Made by a program: the position numbers and the translations under genes | Shown here: piece by piece, positions 6,860-13,661 of the stretch | Layout: each line of letters opens with the position of its first letter | How positions within the stretch are numbered: position 1 is the stretch's first letter | Source of the DNA: Gammaproteobacteria bacterium HGW-Gammaproteobacteria-15 | GTDB taxonomy: Bacteria; Pseudomonadota; Gammaproteobacteria; Enterobacterales; Alteromonadaceae | Length of the DNA stretch: 64,000 nt | Reading direction: 5' to 3' | NCBI GenBank assembly: GCA_002840125.1 | Contig: PGZF01000006.1 | Location: forward strand, 124,001 to 188,000 | Notes under the pieces: model-generated | Database searches by the model: none | What the model saw: the letters and a program-made list of their open reading frames with translations, nothing else | What the model was told of the DNA's origin: nothing

Positions 6860-6881
6860 AACACCAACCCAATACACTACT
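6860..6881. repeat. 22-base direct repeat, copy 2
   Basis: Second identical copy of the element at 6394-6415, 445 bases away in the same orientation. Flanks differ, so the identity is limited to the element itself. Confidence 0.7.
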
Positions 6882-6990
6882 CAATGCTGCTACTTTGTTA
6901 ATTTTTAGAAAATGCAAATGACCTTTTAATTGCCTTGTTTTAGAAAAAGCACTACCATTAATAGGCACAAACAACCGAAAGGAACACGCG

Positions 6991-7290
6991 TTGAACAGAG
7001 CACAGCAAACCATTGTAAAAATTGACGACATGTTAGGCGCCTGGACACATGGACACGAAACACCAGCCGCTGCGTACTCAGCAATTAAGCTACTACTGGA
7101 ATCAGCAGCGGTGGCTACAGATGACCTCGCAGCTGAGAATTCGCAAGAACTGCTACACTCTCTGTCACTAACGGTAGATGAAATGTTTTTTTCCATTGAT
7201 GGAATTGAGCTAATGCAATGTGCGGCCACGGCACATGCAGAAACACAAAGGCTAATGCATTTGTTATCCGACAGGCGGGTTGCTGGGTAG
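6991..7290 (+). CDS. Phage hypothetical protein, rightward
   Basis: 99 residues. The start is TTG at 6991, chosen because AAAGGA lies eight bases upstream and no ATG fits. Acidic, helical, no membrane segment, no recognised domain. It is a single rightward gene embedded in the leftward operon region, with an AT-rich stretch (6882-6985) that could hold divergent promoters for it and for the 6472-6813 gene. Such isolated genes are often expressed in the lysogen. Confidence 0.55.
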   Translation: MNRAQQTIVKIDDMLGAWTHGHETPAAAYSAIKLLLESAAVATDDLAAENSQELLHSLSLTVDEMFFSIDGIELMQCAATAHAETQRLMHLLSDRRVAG

Positions 7291-7306
7291 CCTTTACTTA
7301 GCACCA

Positions 7307-7558
7307 TTACAGCCACCTTATCCAGGCGCCAAGCGCCAGAAACAAAAACGGCACATACGCGCCAAGCCATAAAAAAGCGGTGACAAACACCAGTGAAAAC
7401 AGCTTTTCAAGTGGGCCGCGCTTTAGCCCATCTTTGGGCTTAAAAAACAGTGTGATTAAAAATATCCACGCCAGGCTGCCGCCAAGTAACCAACCATTGC
7501 TTAAGTCGCAAAGAAAGTTTGCGCTGCAGGCGCTATATGAGATTTGTGGGCTAAGCAT
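7307..7558 (-). CDS. Small membrane protein after Cro
   Basis: 83 residues from ATG 7558 (GGAG ribosome site 9 bases upstream; an in-frame ATG at 7579 lies inside Cro). Two clear hydrophobic helices (WLLGGSLAWIFLITLFF and FSLVFVTAFLWLGAYVPFLFLALGAW, the second long enough for two passes) separated by a Lys-rich loop. Start overlaps the Cro stop, so it is co-translated with Cro. Function unknown; candidates are exclusion or early membrane takeover. Confidence 0.6.
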   Translation of the reverse strand: MLSPQISYSACSANFLCDLSNGWLLGGSLAWIFLITLFFKPKDGLKRGPLEKLFSLVFVTAFLWLGAYVPFLFLALGAWIRWL

Positions 7559-7790
7559 TCTGCTCAACTCCAACATCACCGGCCGCGAAATCGGGATTTA
7601 GAGTGTGTTTAGGCAACCCGGTTTTCAGGCTCACGAGCCCTACTTTGTTAGGGGGAACTTTGCCGGCTTTCAACCAAAGCGAAATTGTTTGCTGAGTTAC
7701 CCCAATATTTTCAGCAAACTTCGCTTGCGGCAAGAACGGTCGTAGCAACTGTCGAAGTGATCCGGCGGTGTTGGTATCATGCTCAGTCAT
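7551..7790 (-). CDS. Cro-like repressor
   Basis: 79 residues. Single HTH of the Cro/YdaS type: FAENIGVTQQTISLWLKAGKV in essence (residues about 26-46). First gene of the leftward operon and divergent from the CI-like gene across a 114-base operator region. ATG 7790 has AAGGCG upstream. Expected to turn down cI and tune its own operon during lytic growth. Confidence 0.82.
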   Translation of the reverse strand: MTEHDTNTAGSLRQLLRPFLPQAKFAENIGVTQQTISLWLKAGKVPPNKVGLVSLKTGLPKHTLNPDFAAGDVGVEQNA

Positions 7791-7800
7791 TAAAACGCCT

Positions 7801-7904
7801 TACTAGTTAAACTTGGTATCCTATAGTTATTCTTGATCATAAAACTTAGTTTTACAAGCTATTCTTGTGATGCTACCATAAAGAAACGCTTGTACAATTT
7901 GAGA
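7801..7904. promoter_or_regulatory. cI-cro operator/promoter region
   Basis: Contains the 15-base inverted repeat ACAAG-CTATT-CTTGT (7854-7868), the palindrome TTGTACAA (7890-7897) and further CTTG half-sites (about 7811, 7842). The same CTTGT/ACAAG half-site recurs in the second operator at 9659-9708, so both are probably read by the same repressor. AT-rich segments between sites suit divergent promoters. Confidence 0.6.
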
Positions 7905-8369
7905 ATGGAAGAAAATAACTTGATTGGTCAACGCATAAAGTCGCTACGTGAGCAGCTTGATTTAAGTCAGGAAGGGCTTGGCGACTTGGTTGGTGTTACT
8001 TGCCAGAGCGTGCAGCAGTGGGAATCGGGCAAAACAGTCCCGAGGCATAATCGTCTGAGAAAAATAGCCAACGAACTGAATACTACTCCCAACTATTTAC
8101 AGTTCGGTGTCGGTCCTGAGTCTGCCGATTCTGCTATTGATGTCCGGGATGCACTAAAAACAGAAGAATTTAAAAACCAACACTTAGCTGCAATTACCAA
8201 AGCCTTTAGATTGGCAGTTAGTATGGGTTGGATTGGCGTAAAGCGCCCTGATGTGAGCCTCAACATTATAGGCGATCTGTTTTATACAAAACTGCTGGAA
8301 GAATATGGGATGGAACCAGGAGAGAGTGAAACGCCGGCCGTAGATGATGTTCAGAAAAAAGGCGCCTAA
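7905..8369 (+). CDS. CI-like phage repressor, no protease domain
   Basis: 154 residues from ATG 7905; a longer frame begins at 7833 but its first 24 residues lie inside the operator. HTH at residues about 6-62 (GQRIKSLREQLDLSQEGLG, SVQQWESGKTVPRHNRL). The C-terminal part (about 80-154) is helical and has none of the Ser/Lys peptidase S24 motifs of LexA-type repressors, so it cannot be RecA-cleaved in the usual manner. Induction would need another route, such as an antirepressor. Stop codon lies in a bidirectional terminator. Confidence 0.82.
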   Translation: MEENNLIGQRIKSLREQLDLSQEGLGDLVGVTCQSVQQWESGKTVPRHNRLRKIANELNTTPNYLQFGVGPESADSAIDVRDALKTEEFKNQHLAAITKAFRLAVSMGWIGVKRPDVSLNIIGDLFYTKLLEEYGMEPGESETPAVDDVQKKGA

Positions 8370-8380
8370 AGCGCCTTTTT
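8354..8380. terminator. Bidirectional terminator between cI and the 8366 gene
   Basis: AAAAAAGGCGC-CTAAA-GCGCCTTTTT (8355-8380). The stem has A/T runs on both sides and so works in both directions. The cI stop and the stop of the convergent leftward gene are both built into the stem/loop; the two coding regions overlap by four bases. Confidence 0.8.
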
Positions 8381-8692
8381 CATTATGGGCATCATTGATA
8401 CATTATCATTATTAGTAGTCTGATTGGCCTTAAGTAACTGCCAGTATTGCTCAACGAGATCGTCTGACTCAGATATAAGTTCTTCCATTTCCGTTAAAGC
8501 ATCCATCGAAGGTGTACGGTGCCGCGCGGTGTATTGTGACATTGCATTCTTGATAAATCGTGCGGCCATTGCCTTTTCCGCTGCTGCTGCCCTGCTGTTA
8601 CCGTCGAGTTCGTTTTTGTAGCTGCGTAAAACAGTGGCGAATGTATAGCAAAACAGTATCAATAGCCCCAATGAAAAAATAGTTATAATCAT
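8366..8692 (-). CDS. Single-pass membrane protein of the cI-side insert
   Basis: 108 residues. Residues 2-20 form one hydrophobic helix (IITIFSLGLLILFCYTFAT) followed by a long soluble helical part rich in Ala/Glu/Ser and a basic end. N-in or N-out topology cannot be fixed. Start overlaps the end of the membrane gene upstream by four bases (ATGA type), so both are one transcription unit. No family recognised. Confidence 0.65.
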   Translation of the reverse strand: MIITIFSLGLLILFCYTFATVLRSYKNELDGNSRAAAAEKAMAARFIKNAMSQYTARHRTPSMDALTEMEELISESDDLVEQYWQLLKANQTTNNDNVSMMPIMKKAL

Positions 8693-9198
8693 CTTAGCTC
8701 CCTAACACCAGTAAAGCCTCTCGTTGACAGTGAAGCCAGAACCAAACCGCCGACCAGAACCGTTACACAGGCCACGTTAATGGCCGGGATGGAATATTTA
8801 TAAAACTCACCTAATACATTGATTTCCAGGTGCCTGTCCGTAAACCTCAATACTTGAATTATTGCCAAACAGAACATGCTGCTACATATGAATCTCGCTC
8901 CGAAATCAAACCGCGCCTGCATTGCTCGGTGAATTCGATATATCACCACAACATAAAGTAAGTTAAAAAAGGCAAAGCCAAAGTACCAAACGACGCGAAC
9001 TAAATCAGCATGTTCAGGTACAAACTTACCAAGATCACGGACGAAAACTATCATGAAATAACTTGTCAGCTGCACCAGAAGAAAGCCGCATCCAGCAAAA
9101 AAAACTGAAGGCAGTTTATTAATGGTTAGCAGAGACAAGCACAGCGCAACTAAGGCTGTGATCGTGATAGCCCTATCTAAATATTCTAGCAATTCCAT
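8689..9198 (-). CDS. Polytopic membrane protein of the cI-side insert
   Basis: 169 residues from ATG 9198 (an upstream in-frame start at 9228 overlaps the previous gene). Five to six hydrophobic segments: about 8-26, 28-50, 65-85, 92-98 onward, 105-125 and 135-155. Little soluble sequence apart from a charged loop VRDLGKFVPEHADLVR. No recognised family. Its position behind the repressor, transcribed opposite to cI, is the usual place of lysogenic-conversion or superinfection-exclusion genes. Confidence 0.68.
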   Translation of the reverse strand: MELLEYLDRAITITALVALCLSLLTINKLPSVFFAGCGFLLVQLTSYFMIVFVRDLGKFVPEHADLVRVVWYFGFAFFNLLYVVVIYRIHRAMQARFDFGARFICSSMFCLAIIQVLRFTDRHLEINVLGEFYKYSIPAINVACVTVLVGGLVLASLSTRGFTGVRELR

Positions 9199-9205
9199 GT
9201 TAGCC

Positions 9206-9484
9206 TCACTTCGGAGGCTCTGTGCCACCGCCGTTGAACAGCTTGCTCGAGTCGTTGTCGCTCTGAGCGCCGATTAACGGCGGCTCTGTCCCGCCGCCAT
9301 TATCCAACTCACTTGCTGATTTAGCTTCGTCGTCAAGCAGCCGCTTTGCTTCTTCAGAGATGGATACGGTATCCGTATGGGTTTGGCTTGTTGATTGGGC
9401 TTTTTGCGGTTCGTCCTTGGTAACTCCAACAGAACCACTTGCAATATTAATCTGCATTCCTTGCGTACTACTTGTTACTTCCAT
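9206..9484 (-). CDS. Small soluble protein with NGGGTEPP repeats
   Basis: 92 residues, ATG 9484 with a near-perfect ribosome site AGGAGGGTGT. No hydrophobic segment. Residues 38-50 read DTVSISEEAKRLL, a phrase shared by FlgM-like and other small secreted/regulatory proteins (recalled, not searched). The C-terminal third is disordered and holds NGGGTEPP twice (62-69 and 84-91), the second at the very end. Hydrophilic, Ser/Thr/Asp-rich. First gene of a three-gene leftward unit with two membrane proteins. It could be a precursor peptide, a secreted factor or an adaptor for the membrane partners; no function can be given. Confidence 0.7.
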   Translation of the reverse strand: MEVTSSTQGMQINIASGSVGVTKDEPQKAQSTSQTHTDTVSISEEAKRLLDDEAKSASELDNGGGTEPPLIGAQSDNDSSKLFNGGGTEPPK

Positions 9485-9500
9485 ACACCCTCCTATTAGT

Positions 9501-9515
9501 TGACAGAATTTGTCA
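9501..9515. promoter_or_regulatory. Palindromic operator-like site
   Basis: TGACA-GAATT-TGTCA is a perfect inverted repeat with a 5-base spacer, 17 bases upstream of the strong ribosome site of the NGGGTEPP gene. On the minus strand TTGGCT and TGTCAA lie 17 bases apart, so the palindrome may cover the -10 region. Its half-site differs from the CI-type CTTGT. Confidence 0.45.
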
Positions 9516-9658
9516 CATTCTTAGCCAAAGTTCTACTGCATTATTCTCAATGTAAGCCAAATATCATCCATTTATCGAAACTCCGCACCTTGTTGAAGCC
9601 GGCGCCTAGCCTCTCAAATAAACGTCAATCGACCTCACGAGAAATTATTACAGTTTTT

Positions 9659-9708
9659 ACTTGTATTTTCCAGTAATACTTGTAATGATAATACAAGTTT
9701 TACTTGTG
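9659..9708. promoter_or_regulatory. Second operator, head of the rightward operon
   Basis: Four copies of the half-site ACTTGT(A): 9659-9665, 9678-9684, 9702-9708 direct, and 9692-9698 inverted. The central pair makes ACTTGTA-7-TACAAGT. It lies in an AT-rich stretch directly before the ribosome site (GAGGGA) of the first small gene at 9719. Half-sites match those between cro and cI, so the repressor probably silences this operon as well. The rest of 9485-9658 shows no gene. Confidence 0.6.
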
Positions 9709-9718
9709 AGGGATATTT

Positions 9719-9841
9719 ATGAAACGTTCCATCAGTGATGCAATTCTCCATCCAAAAAAGGCAAGCACCTTGTTTGTGTGGGGCATTGCAGTCTGGGTTC
9801 TGGTGCTTTTTGTAGCAGCCATAACGCTGGGGGTTAAGTGA
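9719..9841 (+). CDS. 40-residue membrane protein, first gene of rightward operon
   Basis: ATG 9719 with GAGGGA six bases upstream, stop at 9839-9841, next gene starting on the following base. A basic N-terminus (KRSISDAILHPKKAS) is followed by one hydrophobic helix (residues about 18-38, ending LGVK). Too short for most gene callers. Early phage proteins of this type can disturb or modify the host membrane; here that is only a guess. Confidence 0.55.
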   Translation: MKRSISDAILHPKKASTLFVWGIAVWVLVLFVAAITLGVK

Positions 9842-10066
9842 ATGAGACCTAGCAAATTGAAGCCCGGTGCAAAAATTCTATATACCTTTTTCGGCAACGA
9901 AGAACGCGAAGGAATATTTATTCGCCGGCAGCCAAGCGAAAGATTTCGCCAGCCAGCGGTTAATTTCATTCGGTTTCCGCACCTGGCTGGCGTTGACGGC
10001 CCGCAAGATGACGGGACCTGCCAGATCAGCGATTACGACTTATCACGTAAGGGCCGACAAGCATGA
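9842..10066 (+). CDS. Small phage hypothetical protein
   Basis: 74 residues. ATG directly follows the stop of the 40-residue gene. The N-terminal half has a beta-rich, SH3/KOW-like look (LKPGAKILYTFFGNEEREGIFIRRQ); the C-terminal half (DDGTCQISDYDLSRKG) may carry polar contacts. An alternative start at 9867 is out of frame with this protein and is not preferred. Stop overlaps the next ATG. Confidence 0.5.
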   Translation: MRPSKLKPGAKILYTFFGNEEREGIFIRRQPSERFRQPAVNFIRFPHLAGVDGPQDDGTCQISDYDLSRKGRQA

Positions 10067-10230
10067 GTAATCAAGCAATAGCCGAACTGCAGTACCTGGC
10101 GCAAAACATCACGCTGCAAGATATGCAGATGATGCAAAGCATGGGTGGTTTAAAAAGCGTTCACGAGTTTGTGCAGCTGATGATTAACAGCCGCATTACG
10201 CATTTACAGCAGCAGGAGCAAGCCGCATGA
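10063..10230 (+). CDS. 55-residue phage protein
   Basis: ATG 10063 overlaps the end of the previous gene and TGA 10228-10230 overlaps the next ATG (ATGA). Helical, Gln/Met-rich (NITLQDMQMMQSMGGLKSV, then LQQQEQAA). No family. Overlaps on both sides make it a likely real gene of the coupled operon although very short. Confidence 0.5.
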   Translation: MSNQAIAELQYLAQNITLQDMQMMQSMGGLKSVHEFVQLMINSRITHLQQQEQAA

Positions 10231-10640
10231 GTATAACAGCACTAACACTGGCGGCAGCCAGCCAGGTAAAAGCCACATCTGCAGTACCTCTTTCAATCCA
10301 GCCTGCAGCCACCGGCTGGAAGCTGGTTAACCGGTACGACACCTTAACCATGCGCCAGCGCGCCGGGCTTTCAGTTGCGCATGAATGGCACAAAGCATTT
10401 GGCCGAACCGGTGACGACCCGGCCTTTAACCCGGTGCAGTTTGAAATTTACGGCATTCAAGAAACCGGCAAAGGCCCGGCTCTGGCAAATGAGCTACGCC
10501 AGCTGGGCCTGCTGCAGTGCCATGATGGCCGTTATTGGTTAAGCCCTGCCGGGTTAAACCTTGTTAACGCTGTTGCTGCAGAACAACTGCACGCCGACCA
10601 AAACGCTGCTGTTACCACTGTTATACAAGTACAGGGTTAA
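10227..10640 (+). CDS. Phage hypothetical protein, winged-helix-like C-terminus
   Basis: 137 residues. Residues about 30-120 show the order helix-helix-helix-hairpin (LTMRQRAGLSVAHEWHKAF, PALANELRQLGLL, HDGRYWLSPAGLNLVNAV) that is usual for winged-helix DNA-binding proteins. The neighbouring gene has two similar domains, so both may be regulators or structural DNA-binding proteins. No specific family recognised. Confidence 0.55.
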   Translation: MSITALTLAAASQVKATSAVPLSIQPAATGWKLVNRYDTLTMRQRAGLSVAHEWHKAFGRTGDDPAFNPVQFEIYGIQETGKGPALANELRQLGLLQCHDGRYWLSPAGLNLVNAVAAEQLHADQNAAVTTVIQVQG

Positions 10641-10644
10641 TGCC

Positions 10645-11745
10645 ATGACACTCAATAAAACTCACGTTGCTATATTGCGCAACCTCACGCTTGGTTCAGT
10701 GGGCACTGCTTACGGCTTAAGTAAACAATTAAAGCTGGAAAAAGCCTTAGTAGACAACATGGTGCGCCAGCTCGAGTACGTAGGCTTTATACGTAAAGCA
10801 GATAAAGACGCTCTGAAAATTACCGAGAACGGCCAGCGCGTGCTGCAGTGCATAGCCAAAAACGAAAGCTATGATCACCTGCTGCCAGCCGCAACGGCCC
10901 CTGCCGAAGCCACCACCACAGCGCCAGCTGTTGCAGATAAAGCAGAGCTGTGTAGTAAAGATATCAGCGATGAAGAATTTCTATACACAGAGGCCACCCT
11001 TATAGCCTGCGTATTGTTAATTCTGTTTGAGGCATCTAAATCTGTTGGCATTAATAAAACAGCAAAGTTAGCTAATGGCAGCCATGGCGCAGTCCGTAAG
11101 GCGCTTTATAAATTAGCTGATTTAGGTTTAGCCAAAAAATACACTGGCGGAAGCTTTTACATTACTCCCCAAGGAAGGAAGTTCGTTTCGGAAGATTCAC
11201 CAGCTAACTTCCCTGACAAGATAACCGAGGCTATCAAGCAAGAATTGGATGCTCTGATTAAGCATCGCGCAACAGATAAAGAGCAGGCGGCACGCGAGAC
11301 TGACGATGAACAAGCCGCAGAGCTTGCAGCGCATGCCGCCGCATCTTTTTTTCAGCTTGAGACAGACAAGCAAATTCTGCAGGAAATAACCGAAAAGTTG
11401 CAGCAGCCCGTCGCTGTATCTGCTGACATATCCCGCGCATGGGTTGGAGCTGATATTGATTCAAACAGCGAGATTTACGTCCTTCGTTGTCACGTGGAGG
11501 ACATAGACGAATCGCTAGAAAACGCCGTGCTTAGCGGTTTTAACTTTGACCAAATGGCCAGCGAGTTTGAGCAAGAGCAAAGCAGCCAGGATCACCCTGT
11601 AATTGACGATATCAGCGCAAAAGAGCGCGCCCTGGGTTATTGCAGCCTGTTGTTATCACCACACAGCACCGAATTAAAACGCGCCATTGAAGCCCTGCAA
11701 ATGGACCTGGCCGTTATACGTTTGCATCAAGAGCGGAGAGCATAA
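10645..11745 (+). CDS. Phage protein with two winged-helix-like domains
   Basis: 366 residues from ATG 10645 (a longer frame from 10561 lies inside the previous gene). Domain A about 1-75 (HVAILRNLTLGSVGTAYGL, VRQLEYVGFIRKAD, LKITENGQRVL), Ala/Thr linker about 80-105, domain B about 115-190 (INKTAKLANGSHGAVRKAL, LADLGLAKKY, FYITPQGRKFV), then a long acidic, Gln/Glu-rich helical part. The repeated domain pattern suggests internal duplication. Could be an early transcription factor or an antirepressor; unproven. Confidence 0.55.
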   Translation: MTLNKTHVAILRNLTLGSVGTAYGLSKQLKLEKALVDNMVRQLEYVGFIRKADKDALKITENGQRVLQCIAKNESYDHLLPAATAPAEATTTAPAVADKAELCSKDISDEEFLYTEATLIACVLLILFEASKSVGINKTAKLANGSHGAVRKALYKLADLGLAKKYTGGSFYITPQGRKFVSEDSPANFPDKITEAIKQELDALIKHRATDKEQAARETDDEQAAELAAHAAASFFQLETDKQILQEITEKLQQPVAVSADISRAWVGADIDSNSEIYVLRCHVEDIDESLENAVLSGFNFDQMASEFEQEQSSQDHPVIDDISAKERALGYCSLLLSPHSTELKRAIEALQMDLAVIRLHQERRA

Positions 11746-11747
11746 CC

Positions 11748-12116
11748 ATGTTTGCAGTATTCGGCATTAACCAGGCCAAGGCACGCGCTATGGCCATCAA
11801 GAAAACCCCTAAAACCACCGGCCGCGGCGCAGCACTGCGCCAGCTAACGCCCGAGGAATATCAGGAAGCGCTAAACGCAGCCACTGAAAAGTACATGCAG
11901 CAAATGAAGCCGGTAATTTTAAGCGGTGAGTTCGCCACACCAGAAACCTGCCAGCAGTTTATTGAAATGGCCGTTAAGGGGGGGGCAAAGCGCTGCGTAG
12001 TGATGATCAAAGCACCGGTAGAGCGCAAAGCCAAAGGCGGCAAAACCCGCATGAGCAAAAGCTGGCAGAAGTACGACAGCAGTAAAAACTACGAGCTGCA
12101 AACAGCACTGATTTAA
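11748..12116 (+). CDS. Phage hypothetical protein
   Basis: 122 residues, ATG two bases after the preceding stop. Basic N-terminus (AIKKTPKTTGRG), helical middle (TPEEYQEALNAATEKYM), a beta-rich stretch and a Lys-rich end. No known domain. Its place immediately before rdgC points to a DNA-related role, but nothing in the sequence confirms it. Confidence 0.55.
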   Translation: MFAVFGINQAKARAMAIKKTPKTTGRGAALRQLTPEEYQEALNAATEKYMQQMKPVILSGEFATPETCQQFIEMAVKGGAKRCVVMIKAPVERKAKGGKTRMSKSWQKYDSSKNYELQTALI

Positions 12117-12126
12117 GGATAATAAG

Positions 12127-13023
12127 ATGAACATAAAAAACGCCCGTATTTACCGCCTATCAGCCACGTTGCCTGTAACCGCTGAAACGCTGGAACAGGC
12201 TTTATCAGAATTTAAAACCCGGCCACTTAGCGCGCAGGAGTTTGCACACACCGGCTTTTGCCAGCCACTGCATGCCAGCATTAACCCGCTGGTAACGCAG
12301 CTGCTCAACGGCGTATTGGTTGTTGCGGTTAAAACCACGCAAAAGTTACTGCCGGCCGCGGTGATTAATGAAGAGCTGCTGCCAAAAATTGAAGCAGCCG
12401 AGCAAGAAAAAGGCCGGCCGTTAAGTCGCAAGGAAAAGCAGCAGCTTAAAGAAGAATTGCAGCTAAGCCTGCTACCGCGTGCGTTCAGCCGCAGCACCAT
12501 TACCCGTGCTTACATTGATATGGCCGGTAACCAAATTATTGTTGATACCGCCAGCGCCAGCAAAGCAGAGGATGTTTTAGCCCTGCTGCGCAAAGCCATC
12601 GGCACCCTGCCCGCTCTGCCATGGCTGGATAACCACAAGCTGAACAGCCAGCTGCAGTTATGGCTGCAAAACAAAAGCCTGCCGGCTGAGTTAACGCTGG
12701 GCCACAACGCCCAATTAAAAGCCCCCGACGAAGAAGGCGCCAAGGCCGCGTTTAAAGACCACCTGTTAACGCATGATGAAGTACAGGCGCACCTGCAGGA
12801 CAAGCTGGTAACCCAGCTGCAACTGAGCAAAGCAGAAGTGTGCACGTTCACCATGCGCGACGATGGCGCCATTACCGGCATTAAGTGGGCCGATGCTATT
12901 ACCGCGAAAAACGACGAAATGGGCTATGAAGATTTACAAGCCCGTTTAGAAGCAGATTTATACCTGCTGACCAGCGAACTGCGCAGCGTGTTAATGGCGG
13001 TTCAGGGGAGTGTTGGGGTATGA
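12127..13023 (+). CDS. rdgC: RdgC, recombination-associated protein
   Basis: 298 residues, matching host RdgC (303). Family signatures: N-terminal NARIYRLS, central SRKEKQQLKEELQLSLLPRAFSR in two parts (residues about 98-121), then VDTASASKAEDVLALLRKAIG (about 140-160) and the C-terminal FTMRDDGAITGIKWAD. RdgC forms a ring that clamps double-stranded DNA and restrains RecA. On a phage it may protect replicating or recombining DNA or block RecA. Good ribosome site (AAGGAT, 4-5 bases) and four-base overlap with the next gene. Confidence 0.93.
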   Translation: MNIKNARIYRLSATLPVTAETLEQALSEFKTRPLSAQEFAHTGFCQPLHASINPLVTQLLNGVLVVAVKTTQKLLPAAVINEELLPKIEAAEQEKGRPLSRKEKQQLKEELQLSLLPRAFSRSTITRAYIDMAGNQIIVDTASASKAEDVLALLRKAIGTLPALPWLDNHKLNSQLQLWLQNKSLPAELTLGHNAQLKAPDEEGAKAAFKDHLLTHDEVQAHLQDKLVTQLQLSKAEVCTFTMRDDGAITGIKWADAITAKNDEMGYEDLQARLEADLYLLTSELRSVLMAVQGSVGV

Positions 13024-13661
13024 CTTGCACATTAGAGCGTTTCCAAAAAGACACTGCAGAGCATAATTTAACTGTTCTGCTTGATAATGGCGTTTACCGC
13101 AATTTTCGCGTGGCAAAGCCACAGAGTAGCGCCTACCACTACAACATTACAACATGGCCAGGCTACCTGTGCATTAGCGGTGATATGGGTTGTTATGTGT
13201 TTCAGCGCACGAACGATATGTTTGAGTTTTTCAGAGGCCAAGGTAGCAACATTAACCCCGGCTACTGGCAAGAGAAAGTTCAGGCCGGTGCTGGCCCTGC
13301 CGGAGCGGAAGCCATTACTTCAGAGCCTGACTTTTCTGCTTACGATAAACGGCTGATGGAATACCTGGAAGATTTTATCGATGGGCTAGATCCAGACGTT
13401 GAAGAAGATGCGGAAAAAATAGCCCAGGCAACTGAAGCGGTTGAGGGCTTTAAGAACAGCCGTGAAGCATCTGAATGGGATGTTGTGGCGCGCATAAATA
13501 ACTGGGATGCGTCAGACGCTGGTGGTATGGATTTAGAGGATTTTTGGGAAGGCCATCGTGGCTTACAGAAATTCAGATTTCACTATATCTGGTGCTGCTA
13601 TGCCATCGTTCACGCCATCGCGCTGTATGACGCCGTTAAGGCTGGCGAGGTGGCCCAATGA
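13020..13661 (+). CDS. Conserved phage hypothetical protein
   Basis: 213 residues. The segment ITTWPGYLCISGDMGCYVF followed by MFEFFR (about 43-73) is a block I recall from many uncharacterised phage early proteins. An acidic helical middle (DFIDGLDPDVEEDAEKI) and a C-terminal HYIWCCYAIVHAIALYD helix follow. No catalytic motif. ATGA overlap with rdgC before it and with the ASCH-like gene after it. Confidence 0.65.
   Translation: MTCTLERFQKDTAEHNLTVLLDNGVYRNFRVAKPQSSAYHYNITTWPGYLCISGDMGCYVFQRTNDMFEFFRGQGSNINPGYWQEKVQAGAGPAGAEAITSEPDFSAYDKRLMEYLEDFIDGLDPDVEEDAEKIAQATEAVEGFKNSREASEWDVVARINNWDASDAGGMDLEDFWEGHRGLQKFRFHYIWCCYAIVHAIALYDAVKAGEVAQ

Noticed and set aside
6810..7370. Long leftward frame overlapping 6991-7290
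   Set aside because: Ser/Cys-rich composition typical of a shadow; the rightward frame has a good ribosome site.
9700..9969. Leftward frame opposite the first right-operon genes
   Set aside because: Spans an operator and two coupled rightward genes, composition of a shadow.
10561..10644. Extended N-terminus of the two-winged-helix protein
   Set aside because: Lies fully inside the previous gene; ATG 10645 follows that gene's stop.
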